NCBI GenBank assembly: GCA_003131985.1
Contig: PKWH01000231.1
Location: 1-43,197 of the forward strand
Source: Acidobacteriota bacterium
Lineage (GTDB): Bacteria > Acidobacteriota > Terriglobia > Acidiferrales > UBA7541
DNA length: 43,197 bases
Direction: 5' to 3'
Shown piece by piece: positions 33,271 to 40,553 of this stretch. Positions within the stretch are counted from its first letter, which is position 1. Each line of letters opens with the position of its first letter. The notes under the pieces are model-generated. The model ran no database searches. It was not told the DNA's origin and was given only the letters and a program-made list of their open reading frames with translations. A program made the position numbers and the translations under genes.

Positions 33271-33849
33271 AGGGTATCAGTCGTCCCGGGATATGGTGAG
33301 CGTCGTGATTGTCTCGATCAGGCGTGGCCACGGTTCCTGGCAGCGTGCGGACTGATGCCGGTGGCGCTTCCCAACGTGATTGAGGTAGCCGTGGCGCTTT
33401 GCTCAGGCGCGGACGTTACCGGATTGGTGTTGACCGGCGGCAACGACCTCGCTGCTCTCGGTGGCGATGCCCCAGAACGGGATGCCACCGAGAATGCGGT
33501 TCTTGACGTCGCAGAATCGCGCGGGCTGCCTGTGCTCGGCGTCTGTCGCGGGATGCAGGTGGTGCAGCAGCGTTGCGCAATCCCGCTGTGTCGCGTCGAA
33601 GGCCACGTGACACCACACCAGGTAATTCGGATCGACGGCGAGCCCACAGAGGTCAACAGCTATCATCGTTTCGCCGCCTTAGAATCACGACCACCCCTTG
33701 ACGTTTGGGCGGTCGCTGACGACGGCGTCGTCAAGGCTATCCGGCATGCGGCCCACTCGACCACCGGTATCATGTGGCATCCAGAGAGAATGGATCCTTT
33801 CACGTCTGCCGACGTCGCTCTGTTCCGCCGCGTCTTCAAGGTGGCGTGA
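33247..33849 (+). CDS. Gamma-glutamyl-CDP-amidate hydrolase (class I glutamine amidotransferase fold)
   Basis: 200 aa from ATG 33247. GATase class I triad: nucleophile in LGVCRGMQ (Cys100), and MWHPER with His178 and Glu180. The oxyanion-type segment is LTGGNDLAAL, and EVNSYHRFA is near the active site. Size and motif spacing fit C. jejuni Cj1417, which releases CDP-amidate (cytidine diphosphoramidate) from gamma-glutamyl-CDP-amidate; the fold is shared with GABA gamma-glutamyl hydrolase PuuD, the alternative call if context is ignored. The annotated longer start at 33208 lies inside the kinase remnant and is rejected. Its TGA overlaps the next ATG (TGATG). Confidence 0.82.
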   Translation: MKKVAITQRVSVVPGYGERRDCLDQAWPRFLAACGLMPVALPNVIEVAVALCSGADVTGLVLTGGNDLAALGGDAPERDATENAVLDVAESRGLPVLGVCRGMQVVQQRCAIPLCRVEGHVTPHQVIRIDGEPTEVNSYHRFAALESRPPLDVWAVADDGVVKAIRHAAHSTTGIMWHPERMDPFTSADVALFRRVFKVA

Positions 33850-34628
33850 TGCGCGCCTTGATCCTTGCCGCTGGTCGCGGTAGTCGCATGGGGCAGCTGG
33901 GCGATGGCCGCCCGAAATGCTTGGTGGACCTGAATGGCCATCCGCTGATTGAGCGCCAGATCGCGGCACTCCGGCGCGGTGGGATGGACGAGATTGGAGT
34001 GGTCCGCGGCTATCGCGCCGACATGATCGATTTCCCCGGCATCACCTATTTCGCCAACGAACGATGGGCTGAAACCAACATGGTGATGTCGCTCGTCGCG
34101 GCCGCTTCTTGGCTACGCTCGGGGCCAGTCATCGTCAGCTATGCCGACATCTTCTACCTCAGCGAATTGGTGCGCGGTCTGTCCGGCGCCCCAGGCCAAC
34201 TGGTCATCAGTTACGACCGGGCCTGGCGCCGCTTGTGGACCCGGCGTTTCACTGATCCTTTGGCCGACGCCGAAACGTTCCAGATTGATGCCGCGGGGCA
34301 ATTGCTGGAGATCGGCGGCAAGACGGCGCGGATCGAAGATATCGAGGGGCAATATATGGGTCTCTTGAAATTCACGCCAGCTGCTTGGGGTGCCGTGGAG
34401 ACGCTACTCAGTACACTCGAGCCACCGGTCCGCGATCGCCTCGACGCGACCGGATTGCTGCGCCGACTGCTAGCGGGTAAGAAGCTCCCTATTGCCACTT
34501 TTGGCACCGATGGCCAATGGGGCGAAATCGACAATCCGGAGGATGTGACGCTGTACCAAAACATGGTAAGGGAAGGGGAACTCCGGCTCGAAGATGTGAT
34601 ACCCAGCGGAGAGCGGAGGGTGGGATGA
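33849..34628 (+). CDS. CTP:phosphoglutamine cytidylyltransferase (NTP-transferase fold)
   Basis: 259 aa from ATG 33849, coupled to the hydrolase stop. Nucleotidyltransferase signature ALILAAGRGSRMGQLGDGRPKCLVDLNGHPLIER. GVVRGYRADMI, ANERWAETNMVMSL (NMV.SL segment of choline/phosphoglutamine-type cytidylyltransferases), VIVSYADIFYL (metal Asp), and GQWGEIDNPEDV (second metal-site Asp) follow. This matches C. jejuni Cj1416, which couples L-glutamine phosphate with CTP. A LicC-like phosphocholine cytidylyltransferase is the main alternative, but the kinase and GATase neighbours favour phosphoglutamine. GC-rich like the kinase gene. Its stop overlaps another ATG (34625). Confidence 0.82.
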   Translation: MRALILAAGRGSRMGQLGDGRPKCLVDLNGHPLIERQIAALRRGGMDEIGVVRGYRADMIDFPGITYFANERWAETNMVMSLVAAASWLRSGPVIVSYADIFYLSELVRGLSGAPGQLVISYDRAWRRLWTRRFTDPLADAETFQIDAAGQLLEIGGKTARIEDIEGQYMGLLKFTPAAWGAVETLLSTLEPPVRDRLDATGLLRRLLAGKKLPIATFGTDGQWGEIDNPEDVTLYQNMVREGELRLEDVIPSGERRVG

Positions 34629-34657
34629 CGGTGATCGATTCGCGCGGCGCCTTATTT
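34625..34657 (+). pseudogene. Possible 5' stub of a lost downstream gene
   Basis: ATGA overlaps the cytidylyltransferase stop, starting MTVIDSRGALF, in the same coupled style as the upstream genes. The frame then runs into the antisense 3' end of the sulfotransferase-like gene and loses coding character, as if the donor operon was cut here. Only about eleven codons; the product is not identified. Confidence 0.3.
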
Positions 34658-34661
34658 AGAC

Positions 34662-35522
34662 CTACAAACTGTAGCCCATTTGCTCGATCCGTCTTTTTGT
34701 CTCCGCATCCAACTCATTGATAAAGTTTCTGAATCGAGGAACTCTTTCTTTAACAGCTAAATAGCCATAAGGCTTGGTTCTCGGAGGGACCACCCGTAAA
34801 CGGCTCAAATCAAGATTAACCGACATGACTTCAGCGATCTTGGAAAACTCCTTTAATGGATTGATCGTGAAGTCCTCAAACCGCAACGTGAGCGTGGCGG
34901 TTTGGAGATAAATCTCAGTTTCCTCGACAAATTCCGGGAAAGACAAAAATCGTAAGCCCGGCGACGCCTTCCAAAAAGCATGGTCGCCATCGGCAAAGGC
35001 CTTGAATTCTGAGAAATTCTGCTCCAAACCGGCGCACAACTCGTCTGCGTTCTTGTAAACCTGGGAGATACTAAAAATTTTGCTTCCGTCGCGCCAGTTT
35101 TCTGCGGCTGATATAGTAATCCAATTTGTTAGCAATGAATCGAGAGGATGCCGATAGAGAAAAATCAAATCGGCAAATCCCGATTTGACCGCTTCCAATA
35201 TACGGCTGGTTACCGCCGGCAATGCTTGACCGCCGGAAACATACTTGATCGTGGCATGGCCGCTGTAGATCATGGATGTCGGACGTGCATGGAAGCGGAT
35301 CGTCTGTCTCAAATATCGTGTTCTTTCTCCAATATTCTGCAGCATCAGTTCGGTGACATATTGACGTCCGCTGCCGAAGAGGCCAATAACATAAGCTGTC
35401 CTGTCTTTCCCTGGATGGATTTTCCAATACCATTCCGTTTCCACCCATTTGTCGCGGAGGAACTGCAATTGTTCCCGAGGGGATTTTCGCGCGAATCTGA
35501 TGAGCTTAGGGAGTACCTGCAT
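34662..35522 (-). CDS. Sulfotransferase-fold protein, candidate phosphoramidate or sulfate transferase
   Basis: 286 aa on the minus strand. P-loop-like 5'-phosphosulfate-binding segment VIGLFGSGRQYVTELM (G47-LFGSGRQY55), and 3'-phosphate-binding-loop-like YRHPLDSLLTNW (123-134), the two PAPS-site motifs of sulfotransferases. LTLRFEDF (beta-strand with conserved R-x-E-D) is also typical. By family it would transfer a group from a 3'-phosphonucleotide donor to a sugar hydroxyl. Since the adjacent island is predicted to make 3'-phospho-CDP-amidate, a chemical analogue of PAPS, it is a candidate transferase for that group. Ordinary sulfation stays possible, but no PAPS-making sulfurylase is in the window. 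Divergent from the phosphatase gene. Confidence 0.78.
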   Translation of the reverse strand: MQVLPKLIRFARKSPREQLQFLRDKWVETEWYWKIHPGKDRTAYVIGLFGSGRQYVTELMLQNIGERTRYLRQTIRFHARPTSMIYSGHATIKYVSGGQALPAVTSRILEAVKSGFADLIFLYRHPLDSLLTNWITISAAENWRDGSKIFSISQVYKNADELCAGLEQNFSEFKAFADGDHAFWKASPGLRFLSFPEFVEETEIYLQTATLTLRFEDFTINPLKEFSKIAEVMSVNLDLSRLRVVPPRTKPYGYLAVKERVPRFRNFINELDAETKRRIEQMGYSL

Positions 35523-35599
35523 CCGGCTCCTCTTGCGGCGAGTTTATCGCTGTTTTAGTGCTTCGGTTCAATTGAAAAATGGTACTTGTTTGGAAAGAA
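35523..35599. promoter_or_regulatory. Divergent promoter region, transferase-like and CysQ-like genes
   Basis: This 77-nt gap between two divergent starts has to carry both promoters. It is AT-rich near the phosphatase start, but no confident -35/-10 or -24/-12 pair could be read. Confidence 0.35.
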
Positions 35600-36463
35600 A
35601 TGAATAAAACAAAAAATAAAAGGATTCAAAAAGATCTGGACCGAATTGTAGCAGCGCTAGATGCAGGCGGCAAAATCTATCGGTCGAGATCGATGGGAAA
35701 TGTGCGTGTGCACAAGAAGGGAAGCGGTGACGCTGTCACGGACGTAGAGCTTCAAGTGAATCAACTGTTGTTTGAAATGCTGGTAGAAGCCGGAGATGGC
35801 TGGCTTTCCGAAGAAGACGTCGATAACGAGGATCGATTGCGATGTTCGCGGGTTTGGCTCGTCGATCCACTCGATGGAACAATAGAATATGTCGAGGGAA
35901 TACCAGAATGGTGCATTTCGATCGCCTTAATGGAAGGTGGCGAACTTATTGCCGGGGGAATATTGAATCCCCAGACCGATGAACTCATATACGGATCGCG
36001 CGAAATCGGGGTCGTCTGCCGTAATGGGCAGGCTCATAGTGCTGAAATGAAAATTCCGCCGCGCGAAGCGCTCGTGCTTGCGAGCCGCAGTGAAGTAAAG
36101 CGCGGAGAATGGAAGCGATTCAGCCAAGGTCCGTTTCAGACCCTAGCCGTGGGATCGGTAGCTTACAAACTAGCCTTGGTTGCGGCTGGCAAAGCCGATG
36201 CCACTTGGACGCTGGTGCCAAAGAGCGAGTGGGATGTTGCAGCCGGAGTCGCACTCTTGCAGTTCGCGCAAGGACATTTGCTAACGACGGAAGGCTTCCC
36301 ACCTACTTTTAATCGAAGAAACACTCGTTTCCCAGGTTTAGTTGGATTTTCTGCGGCGGGACTCGATCGACTGCGCCCTTTCCTCAAGTCCGTATTGGAA
36401 GCCGATGAGTTTCGTGATTGCCTTGCGTGGGCCCGCCCGTTGGCAGCCCTGGACCAGAAATAA
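35600..36463 (+). CDS. Inositol-monophosphatase-family phosphatase (CysQ-like 3'(2'),5'-bisphosphate nucleotidase)
   Basis: 287 aa from ATG 35600, which has GGAAAG upstream; an ATG at 35579 has no SD. Li+-sensitive phosphatase motifs are complete: GDAVTDVELQVNQLL, GWLSEEDVD (metal Glu), WLVDPLDGTIEYVEGIPEW (the DPLDGT signature), and SEWDVAAGVALLQFAQG (WDVAAG, last metal Asp). CysQ removes the 3'-phosphate of PAP after sulfotransfer. Here it could equally clear 3'-phosphocytidine products of phosphoramidate transfer. Divergently paired with the sulfotransferase-fold gene, 77 nt between the two starts. An IMPase or FBPase role is a less likely alternative. Confidence 0.82.
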   Translation: MNKTKNKRIQKDLDRIVAALDAGGKIYRSRSMGNVRVHKKGSGDAVTDVELQVNQLLFEMLVEAGDGWLSEEDVDNEDRLRCSRVWLVDPLDGTIEYVEGIPEWCISIALMEGGELIAGGILNPQTDELIYGSREIGVVCRNGQAHSAEMKIPPREALVLASRSEVKRGEWKRFSQGPFQTLAVGSVAYKLALVAAGKADATWTLVPKSEWDVAAGVALLQFAQGHLLTTEGFPPTFNRRNTRFPGLVGFSAAGLDRLRPFLKSVLEADEFRDCLAWARPLAALDQK

Positions 36464-36547
36464 AACGGAGAAGGATGAAGTCGCGGTAAATAGTTTAAGT
36501 AATAATTCTTCAAGGCCGGATATACCCCGTTTCTTTGGTGCTATGAT
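36464..36547. other. Spacer upstream of leader copy 2
   Basis: AT-rich stretch following the phosphatase stop, with no ORF or clear structure. The whole gap 36464-36930 has no supported gene; its larger part is leader copy 2. Confidence 0.4.
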
Positions 36548-36563
36548 TGGAAAGCTCTTTGCA
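36548..36563 (+). promoter_or_regulatory. Sigma-54-like promoter at the head of leader copy 2
   Basis: TGGAAAGCTCTTTGCA: GG and GC at exact -24/-12 spacing and a full TTGCA -12 block; C at position four is replaced by A. It occupies the same relative place as TGGCCAAGCGAATGCT in copy 1. Confidence 0.55.
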
Positions 36564-36808
36564 GGCGTCGGCCTGCTTTTTGACATACGCGACGCATGAG
36601 AATCTGGTTCTATGTCCTTTATTAGGTTTAGTTTGGGTGTGGGAAAACGAGTGGCATTCTGGGATAGCAATATTCATAAAGATATTCGGCCACCGTCCCA
36701 TTGGCTGCCAGCGCCCTCGGCCGTTACAAATTAAGGTATTCATTGTCATATACTTACGAGGATGAGGGCAAAGGTTCGTCATGGCATCCATCGTGCAATC
36801 CGGTAGGT

Positions 36809-36842
36809 GAGAGGTCAATTGTGACTCTCATGGCGGTAGCAC
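36809..36842 (+). promoter_or_regulatory. Hairpin plus ops-like element (GGCGGTAGCAC), copy 2
   Basis: The stem GAG.GGTCA/TGACTCTC with loop ATTG re-forms with one bulged A (36812) compared with copy 1. Two bases later comes GGCGGTAGCAC (36832-36842), which matches ops except for the final T. The distance to the aminotransferase ATG is about 88 nt. Confidence 0.65.
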
Positions 36843-36930
36843 AAGATTTCGTTCAGAAGCGGCATTCGGCGACTGCAGCTCTAATCCCTTCAGCGCGCAC
36901 GACTAAACCATCACGGAGCAAAACCAGATT

Positions 36931-38169
36931 ATGTCAAACAACGAAAAAATCCCATTCTTGGACTTGGTGAGCCTGCACGAGGAGCTGGAAGCCGAGCTGG
37001 TTCCTGTTTTTCAAAAGGTGCTGCGCACGGCGTCCTTTGTCGGCGGGCCGATGGTGGAGGATTTCGAGCGCGAATTTGCCGCCTTTTGCGATGCGAAATA
37101 CTGCGTCGGGCTTGCTAGCGGCACAGACGCGGTGCGATTTGCGCTGATGGCCGCGGGAGTACAGCCCGGGGATGTGGTCATCACTGTTGCCCACACATTC
37201 ATCGCCACCACCGAGGGAATCAGCCAGGCGGGCGCGCGTCCGGACTTCGTGGATATCGATGAACGCACATACTGCATGGACCCCGTAAAGCTGAAGGAAT
37301 ATATCGAGCGGGAATGCTATGTGGATCGCGAAACCGGAACGCCATACCACCGAAAGCTTAGAGCGCCAGTGACGGCGATTGTGCCAGTGCACATCTACGG
37401 CCAGATGGCGGACATGGATCCGATCATGGAATTAGCGCGTCGCTACAACTTGATTGTTGTAGAGGACGCCTGCCAAGCCCACGGCGCCGAGTATTTTTCG
37501 AAGAAAGAGAATCGCTGGATGAAAGCCGGGTCCATGGGACATGCCGGAGCGTTTAGCTTCTATCCGGGGAAAAATCTGGGTGCCTGTGGCGAAGCCGGCG
37601 CCGCCACCACCAATAGTGAAGACATTGCGCGAAAAATGCGCATGTTGCGCGATCATGGCCAGTCGAAGAAGTACTATCACGATATCGAGGGATACAACGG
37701 CCGTTTGGATTCGCTTCAGGCCGGAATTCTAAGCGTCAAGCTCCGGCACCTGGCTGATTGGAATCGCAAACGTCAGGAAGTTGCGGGGCGCTATCACGAG
37801 TTGTTTTCCGATGCCAAGGGCGTCACTCTGCCGCACGAGCCTGAATCATCCCGCGCCGTGTACCACTTATATGTAGTTCGGGTCCGAGACCGAGAAGGAC
37901 TGCAGAAACATCTTGGCGAAGCCAAAATCGATACCGGCATTCACTACCCTGTTCCGTTGCACATGCAGAAGGCGTATGCGAATTACGGTTATAAATTCGG
38001 CGACTTTCCGGTTACCGAGAGAATCGCCGCGGAAATTGTCTCTCTTCCGATGTTTCCGCAATTGACTGAAAAGCAACAGCGTGGTGTTGTAGAAAACGTA
38101 AAAGAATTTGCATCAAAGGAAATCGGGAAGCGGGATGCGGTGCGTGAGCCGCAGACCTCTTCCGTCTAA
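36931..38169 (+). CDS. DegT/DnrJ/EryC1/StrS-family sugar aminotransferase (WlbC/WbpE-like)
   Basis: 412 aa PLP enzyme. FVGGPMVEDFEREFAAF, YCVGLASGTDAVRFALMAAG (phosphate-binding SGT), PVHIYGQMADM, VVEDACQAHGAEY (Asp pairing with the PLP pyridine N), and AFSFYPGKNLGACGEAGA, where the Lys of PGKNLG forms the Schiff base. HYPVPLHMQKAY lies near the C-terminus. It transfers an amino group from glutamate to a keto nucleotide sugar. With the oxidoreductase at 13098 and acetyltransferase at 15143 it completes a WlbA-WlbC-WlbB-like set, although split over 24 kb. An 88-nt leader separates it from the ops-like element. Confidence 0.9.
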   Translation: MSNNEKIPFLDLVSLHEELEAELVPVFQKVLRTASFVGGPMVEDFEREFAAFCDAKYCVGLASGTDAVRFALMAAGVQPGDVVITVAHTFIATTEGISQAGARPDFVDIDERTYCMDPVKLKEYIERECYVDRETGTPYHRKLRAPVTAIVPVHIYGQMADMDPIMELARRYNLIVVEDACQAHGAEYFSKKENRWMKAGSMGHAGAFSFYPGKNLGACGEAGAATTNSEDIARKMRMLRDHGQSKKYYHDIEGYNGRLDSLQAGILSVKLRHLADWNRKRQEVAGRYHELFSDAKGVTLPHEPESSRAVYHLYVVRVRDREGLQKHLGEAKIDTGIHYPVPLHMQKAYANYGYKFGDFPVTERIAAEIVSLPMFPQLTEKQQRGVVENVKEFASKEIGKRDAVREPQTSSV

Positions 38170-38260
38170 TCGTCGGATGTTCTGTGCGCTTTCGCAATTT
38201 CAATCGTCGCATCACAGAGCATTCCCTACCATGCAGTATCCGCTGATACAGCTGTGAATC

Positions 38261-39451
38261 ATGGCTAGACCCCTTTTCGCATTATCGGTGGAAGCCGATA
38301 CCCTGACGCAGATTGCTTCTCTGAACCAATCTGTTGTGGCGGGGCTCGTTTCCATGTTCGATCCCGAGCGAAAACTCTTCTGCCACCGGCTGCGGCTGGG
38401 CGAAAGTGGATTAGTTCGAGAGGGAATTTCTCATCGCTACACCATGATCGCGCTGTTGGGTCTCCAACGATTGCGATCCACCGGAGTCTCGATTCCGCTG
38501 GATCTTCCATCGATTTTGCAGGTTCTGATTCAGGACACCCGCTGGCTTGAAAATGTCGGCGACCTCGGTTTGCTTGTGTGGCTTTGTGCCTTGGTGTCTC
38601 CCGAGCGCCTAGCCGAAATTGATTCCCAATTCGATTTGAAACATGCTCTGGCTCACTTCCACGAGACTCGCCGGGGAAGAACGATGGAGCTGTCCTGGTT
38701 TCTCTCGGGCCTCGCCCACCAGAAGCTAGCGTGCCCGGACCTGCTTCCGCACCTGCGCGATACCGCCATGGAGACGTATCAGCTTCTGAGGAAGAATCAG
38801 GGCGAGCACGGAGTGTTCAGCCACCTCGCGGAAAACGGAGGCTTGACCGGGCTGATGCGCGGACGCATGGGAAGTTTTGCGGATCAAGTTTATCCCATCT
38901 ATGCGTTGGCCAAATTTTCTAGAGCGTATCAAGTGCCGAAGGCTGCCGAGCGTGCGCTGGACGCCGCGTTGACGCTGTGCGAATTGCAGGGTCCTCATGG
39001 TCAGTGGTGGTGGCACTACGACGCGGCCACTGGGAAGGTATTGGGTCAGTATCCTGTTTACTCTGTGCACCAATATGGCATTGCGCCCATGGCCCTTCTA
39101 GCGTTGGGAGAAGAGACTCAATCAGATTTTACTCCCTGGATTTATAAGGGACTACGATGGATTCACGGGGACAACGAGCTTGAACAGGATATGCGAGATA
39201 GTTCGGCAAACGTAATTTGGAGATATATTTATCGCAACGATTACAAAAAACATTGGGATGTCGCTCTCGCGGTGCTAATGGCGCGCGGAGATGCCCAACC
39301 TCACAAGGAACTTGCGGTCCTGCACGAGTGCCGTCCATACGAACTCGGCTGGCTGCTCTATGCTTTCGCCGGGCACCGAATGGGACAGCAAGGTCTGCCC
39401 GGCACGGCTCCTATAATAGCGACGCGATTGACCGAACGCATTCAACAATGA
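38261..39451 (+). CDS. Predicted alpha/alpha-toroid protein of unknown function
   Basis: 396 aa, no signal peptide and no membrane segment. It is largely helical with periodic aromatic and Gly-containing turns (REGISHRYTMIALLGLQRL, DLGLLVWLCALVS, RRGRTMELSWFLSGLAHQ, RMGSFADQVYPIYALAKFS, GQWWWHYDAATGKVLGQYPVYSVHQYGIAPMALLAL, YELGWLLYAFAGHRMG). The helical-pair repetition resembles six-hairpin ((alpha/alpha)6) glycoside hydrolases, lyases or terpene-cyclase-like toroids. No catalytic set can be assigned. Located between the aminotransferase and deacetylase, so a cytoplasmic role in EPS sugar metabolism is possible but unproven. Confidence 0.6.
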   Translation: MARPLFALSVEADTLTQIASLNQSVVAGLVSMFDPERKLFCHRLRLGESGLVREGISHRYTMIALLGLQRLRSTGVSIPLDLPSILQVLIQDTRWLENVGDLGLLVWLCALVSPERLAEIDSQFDLKHALAHFHETRRGRTMELSWFLSGLAHQKLACPDLLPHLRDTAMETYQLLRKNQGEHGVFSHLAENGGLTGLMRGRMGSFADQVYPIYALAKFSRAYQVPKAAERALDAALTLCELQGPHGQWWWHYDAATGKVLGQYPVYSVHQYGIAPMALLALGEETQSDFTPWIYKGLRWIHGDNELEQDMRDSSANVIWRYIYRNDYKKHWDVALAVLMARGDAQPHKELAVLHECRPYELGWLLYAFAGHRMGQQGLPGTAPIIATRLTERIQQ

Positions 39452-39486
39452 CATCGCCGCGATCTAAAATCTGATTCGTACCGGAA

Positions 39487-40410
39487 ATGGATAAATCTAA
39501 GACAGCTTCGCGTAGTGAGGCGGCGACCAAGCCGGGATTCCGCTTGGATCGCGCCGTCACTCTTGGATTGATTCGTCCCGCAAGGGAAGCATTTTCTCGA
39601 CAGGCTCAAAATCGAATTCCAATATTGATGTACCACAGCATCCAGGACGGGGCGAGTGACAGGCGTCCGTATTTCGACATCAACACATCTCCAGGTCGAT
39701 TCGCTCAACAGATGAAGTTCCTGCGCGAGCAGGGATACCGAGCGGTGCATTTGGAAGAGGCTTGGAAGTTACTTGCAGCGGATCACTGGGATTCCCGCTA
39801 CGTGGTCATCACTTTCGATGATGGTTATCGCGACTTTCTGACGGCCGCCTACCCAATCATGGCGGAATTCGGTCACACAGCGGCGCTATTCGTTCCGTCC
39901 GGCTTGATTCAGGATGAACGCGCGCATTTTCAGCAAAGGGAGTGCCTGACTTGGGACGAGATTCGAGAGCTTCATACGAATGGCATTGAGATTGGATCGC
40001 ATTCCGTTACGCACCGTGAGTTGAAATTCTTGCGAACGTCAGAGTTGGAGGCAGAGGTGTCGGACTCGAAGCAGACTATCGAGGATAAGATCGGCCACTC
40101 CATAAGATCGTTCTCCTATCCCTACGCGTTCCCGGAGTCCGAGGCCGTATTTTCCCAAACTCTTCGAGAACTGCTTGAGAAGCACGGTTATAAGAACGGA
40201 GTCACCACAATTATTGGGAGCTCCGGCCGTGAGTCAGATAGATTTCTTCTTCCCAGGCTGCCCGTGAATTCCTGGGACGACATTCCGCTGTTTCGCGCGA
40301 AACTAGAAGGCCACTACGATTGGCTGCACGCCGCGCAATACCTGGCAAAAAAGGTCCGGCGTTCCGCACGGCCGCGACAAACGCCCGCTGCCATCGAAAC
40401 CTCCTCATGA
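39487..40410 (+). CDS. Polysaccharide deacetylase (NodB / carbohydrate esterase 4)
   Basis: 307 aa. NodB motifs in order: RIPILMYHSIQDG, VVITFDDGYRDF (TFDDGY, catalytic Asp and metal Asp), IGSHSVTHREL (H-x3-H metal site), and RSFSYPYAFPE (R-x6-YP active-site segment). It removes N-acetyl groups from amino-sugar residues of the polymer. No signal peptide is obvious, though XrtA-type deacetylases often lack a classical one. The gene ends at a good terminator hairpin. Confidence 0.88.
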   Translation: MDKSKTASRSEAATKPGFRLDRAVTLGLIRPAREAFSRQAQNRIPILMYHSIQDGASDRRPYFDINTSPGRFAQQMKFLREQGYRAVHLEEAWKLLAADHWDSRYVVITFDDGYRDFLTAAYPIMAEFGHTAALFVPSGLIQDERAHFQQRECLTWDEIRELHTNGIEIGSHSVTHRELKFLRTSELEAEVSDSKQTIEDKIGHSIRSFSYPYAFPESEAVFSQTLRELLEKHGYKNGVTTIIGSSGRESDRFLLPRLPVNSWDDIPLFRAKLEGHYDWLHAAQYLAKKVRRSARPRQTPAAIETSS

Positions 40411-40441
40411 TGGATGTGCATGGAAGCGAGGTTTGTTTTTT
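40397..40441 (+). terminator. Intrinsic terminator at the deacetylase stop codon
   Basis: AAACCTC (40397-40403) pairs perfectly with GAGGTTT (40428-40434), with an inner CATG/CATG pairing in the loop, followed by GTTTTTTG. It overlaps the last codons of the deacetylase and precedes the 144-nt gap before the amidotransferase. Confidence 0.5.
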
Positions 40442-40553
40442 GCGGAACCCGACGCTTATTGCAACTTAACGCGAATTTAAAACGGCTTAAGATTTCTTAT
40501 TTAGAAGTTAGGCGACCAACCGCATTATTCCAATAGAGGTGATCTGAGATTGT

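Larger units (their letters stand above)
36548..36845 (+). repeat. EPS leader unit, copy 2
   Basis: Homologous to 10777-11100, in the same block order: CATACGCGA (36584), TCTATGTCCTTTAT (36609), TTGGGTGTGGGAAAAC, CTGGGATAGCAATATTCATA, AAATTAAGG, and the 29-nt identical block at 36813-36841. It sits upstream of the aminotransferase operon, where it follows the rhamnose and phosphoramidate genes, so it restarts the EPS transcript with the same leader signal. No terminal inverted repeats or target-site duplications are visible, so it does not look like a mobile element. Confidence 0.85.

Noticed and set aside
33208..33849. Upstream GTG start for the hydrolase
   Set aside because: The added residues fall in the frameshifted kinase remnant; the coupled ATG at 33247 gives the family-length 200-aa protein.
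29408..36463. Reading the island as sulfate activation (APS kinase, sulfotransferase, CysQ)
   Set aside because: No sulfate adenylyltransferase is present, and the glutamine-kinase-like, GATase and cytidylyltransferase genes are unexplained by sulfation; sulfation by the transferase alone is still possible.
40468..40483. Possible -24/-12 site before the amidotransferase (CCCGACGCTTATTGCA)
   Set aside because: The -12 block is perfect but the essential GG at -24 is missing.
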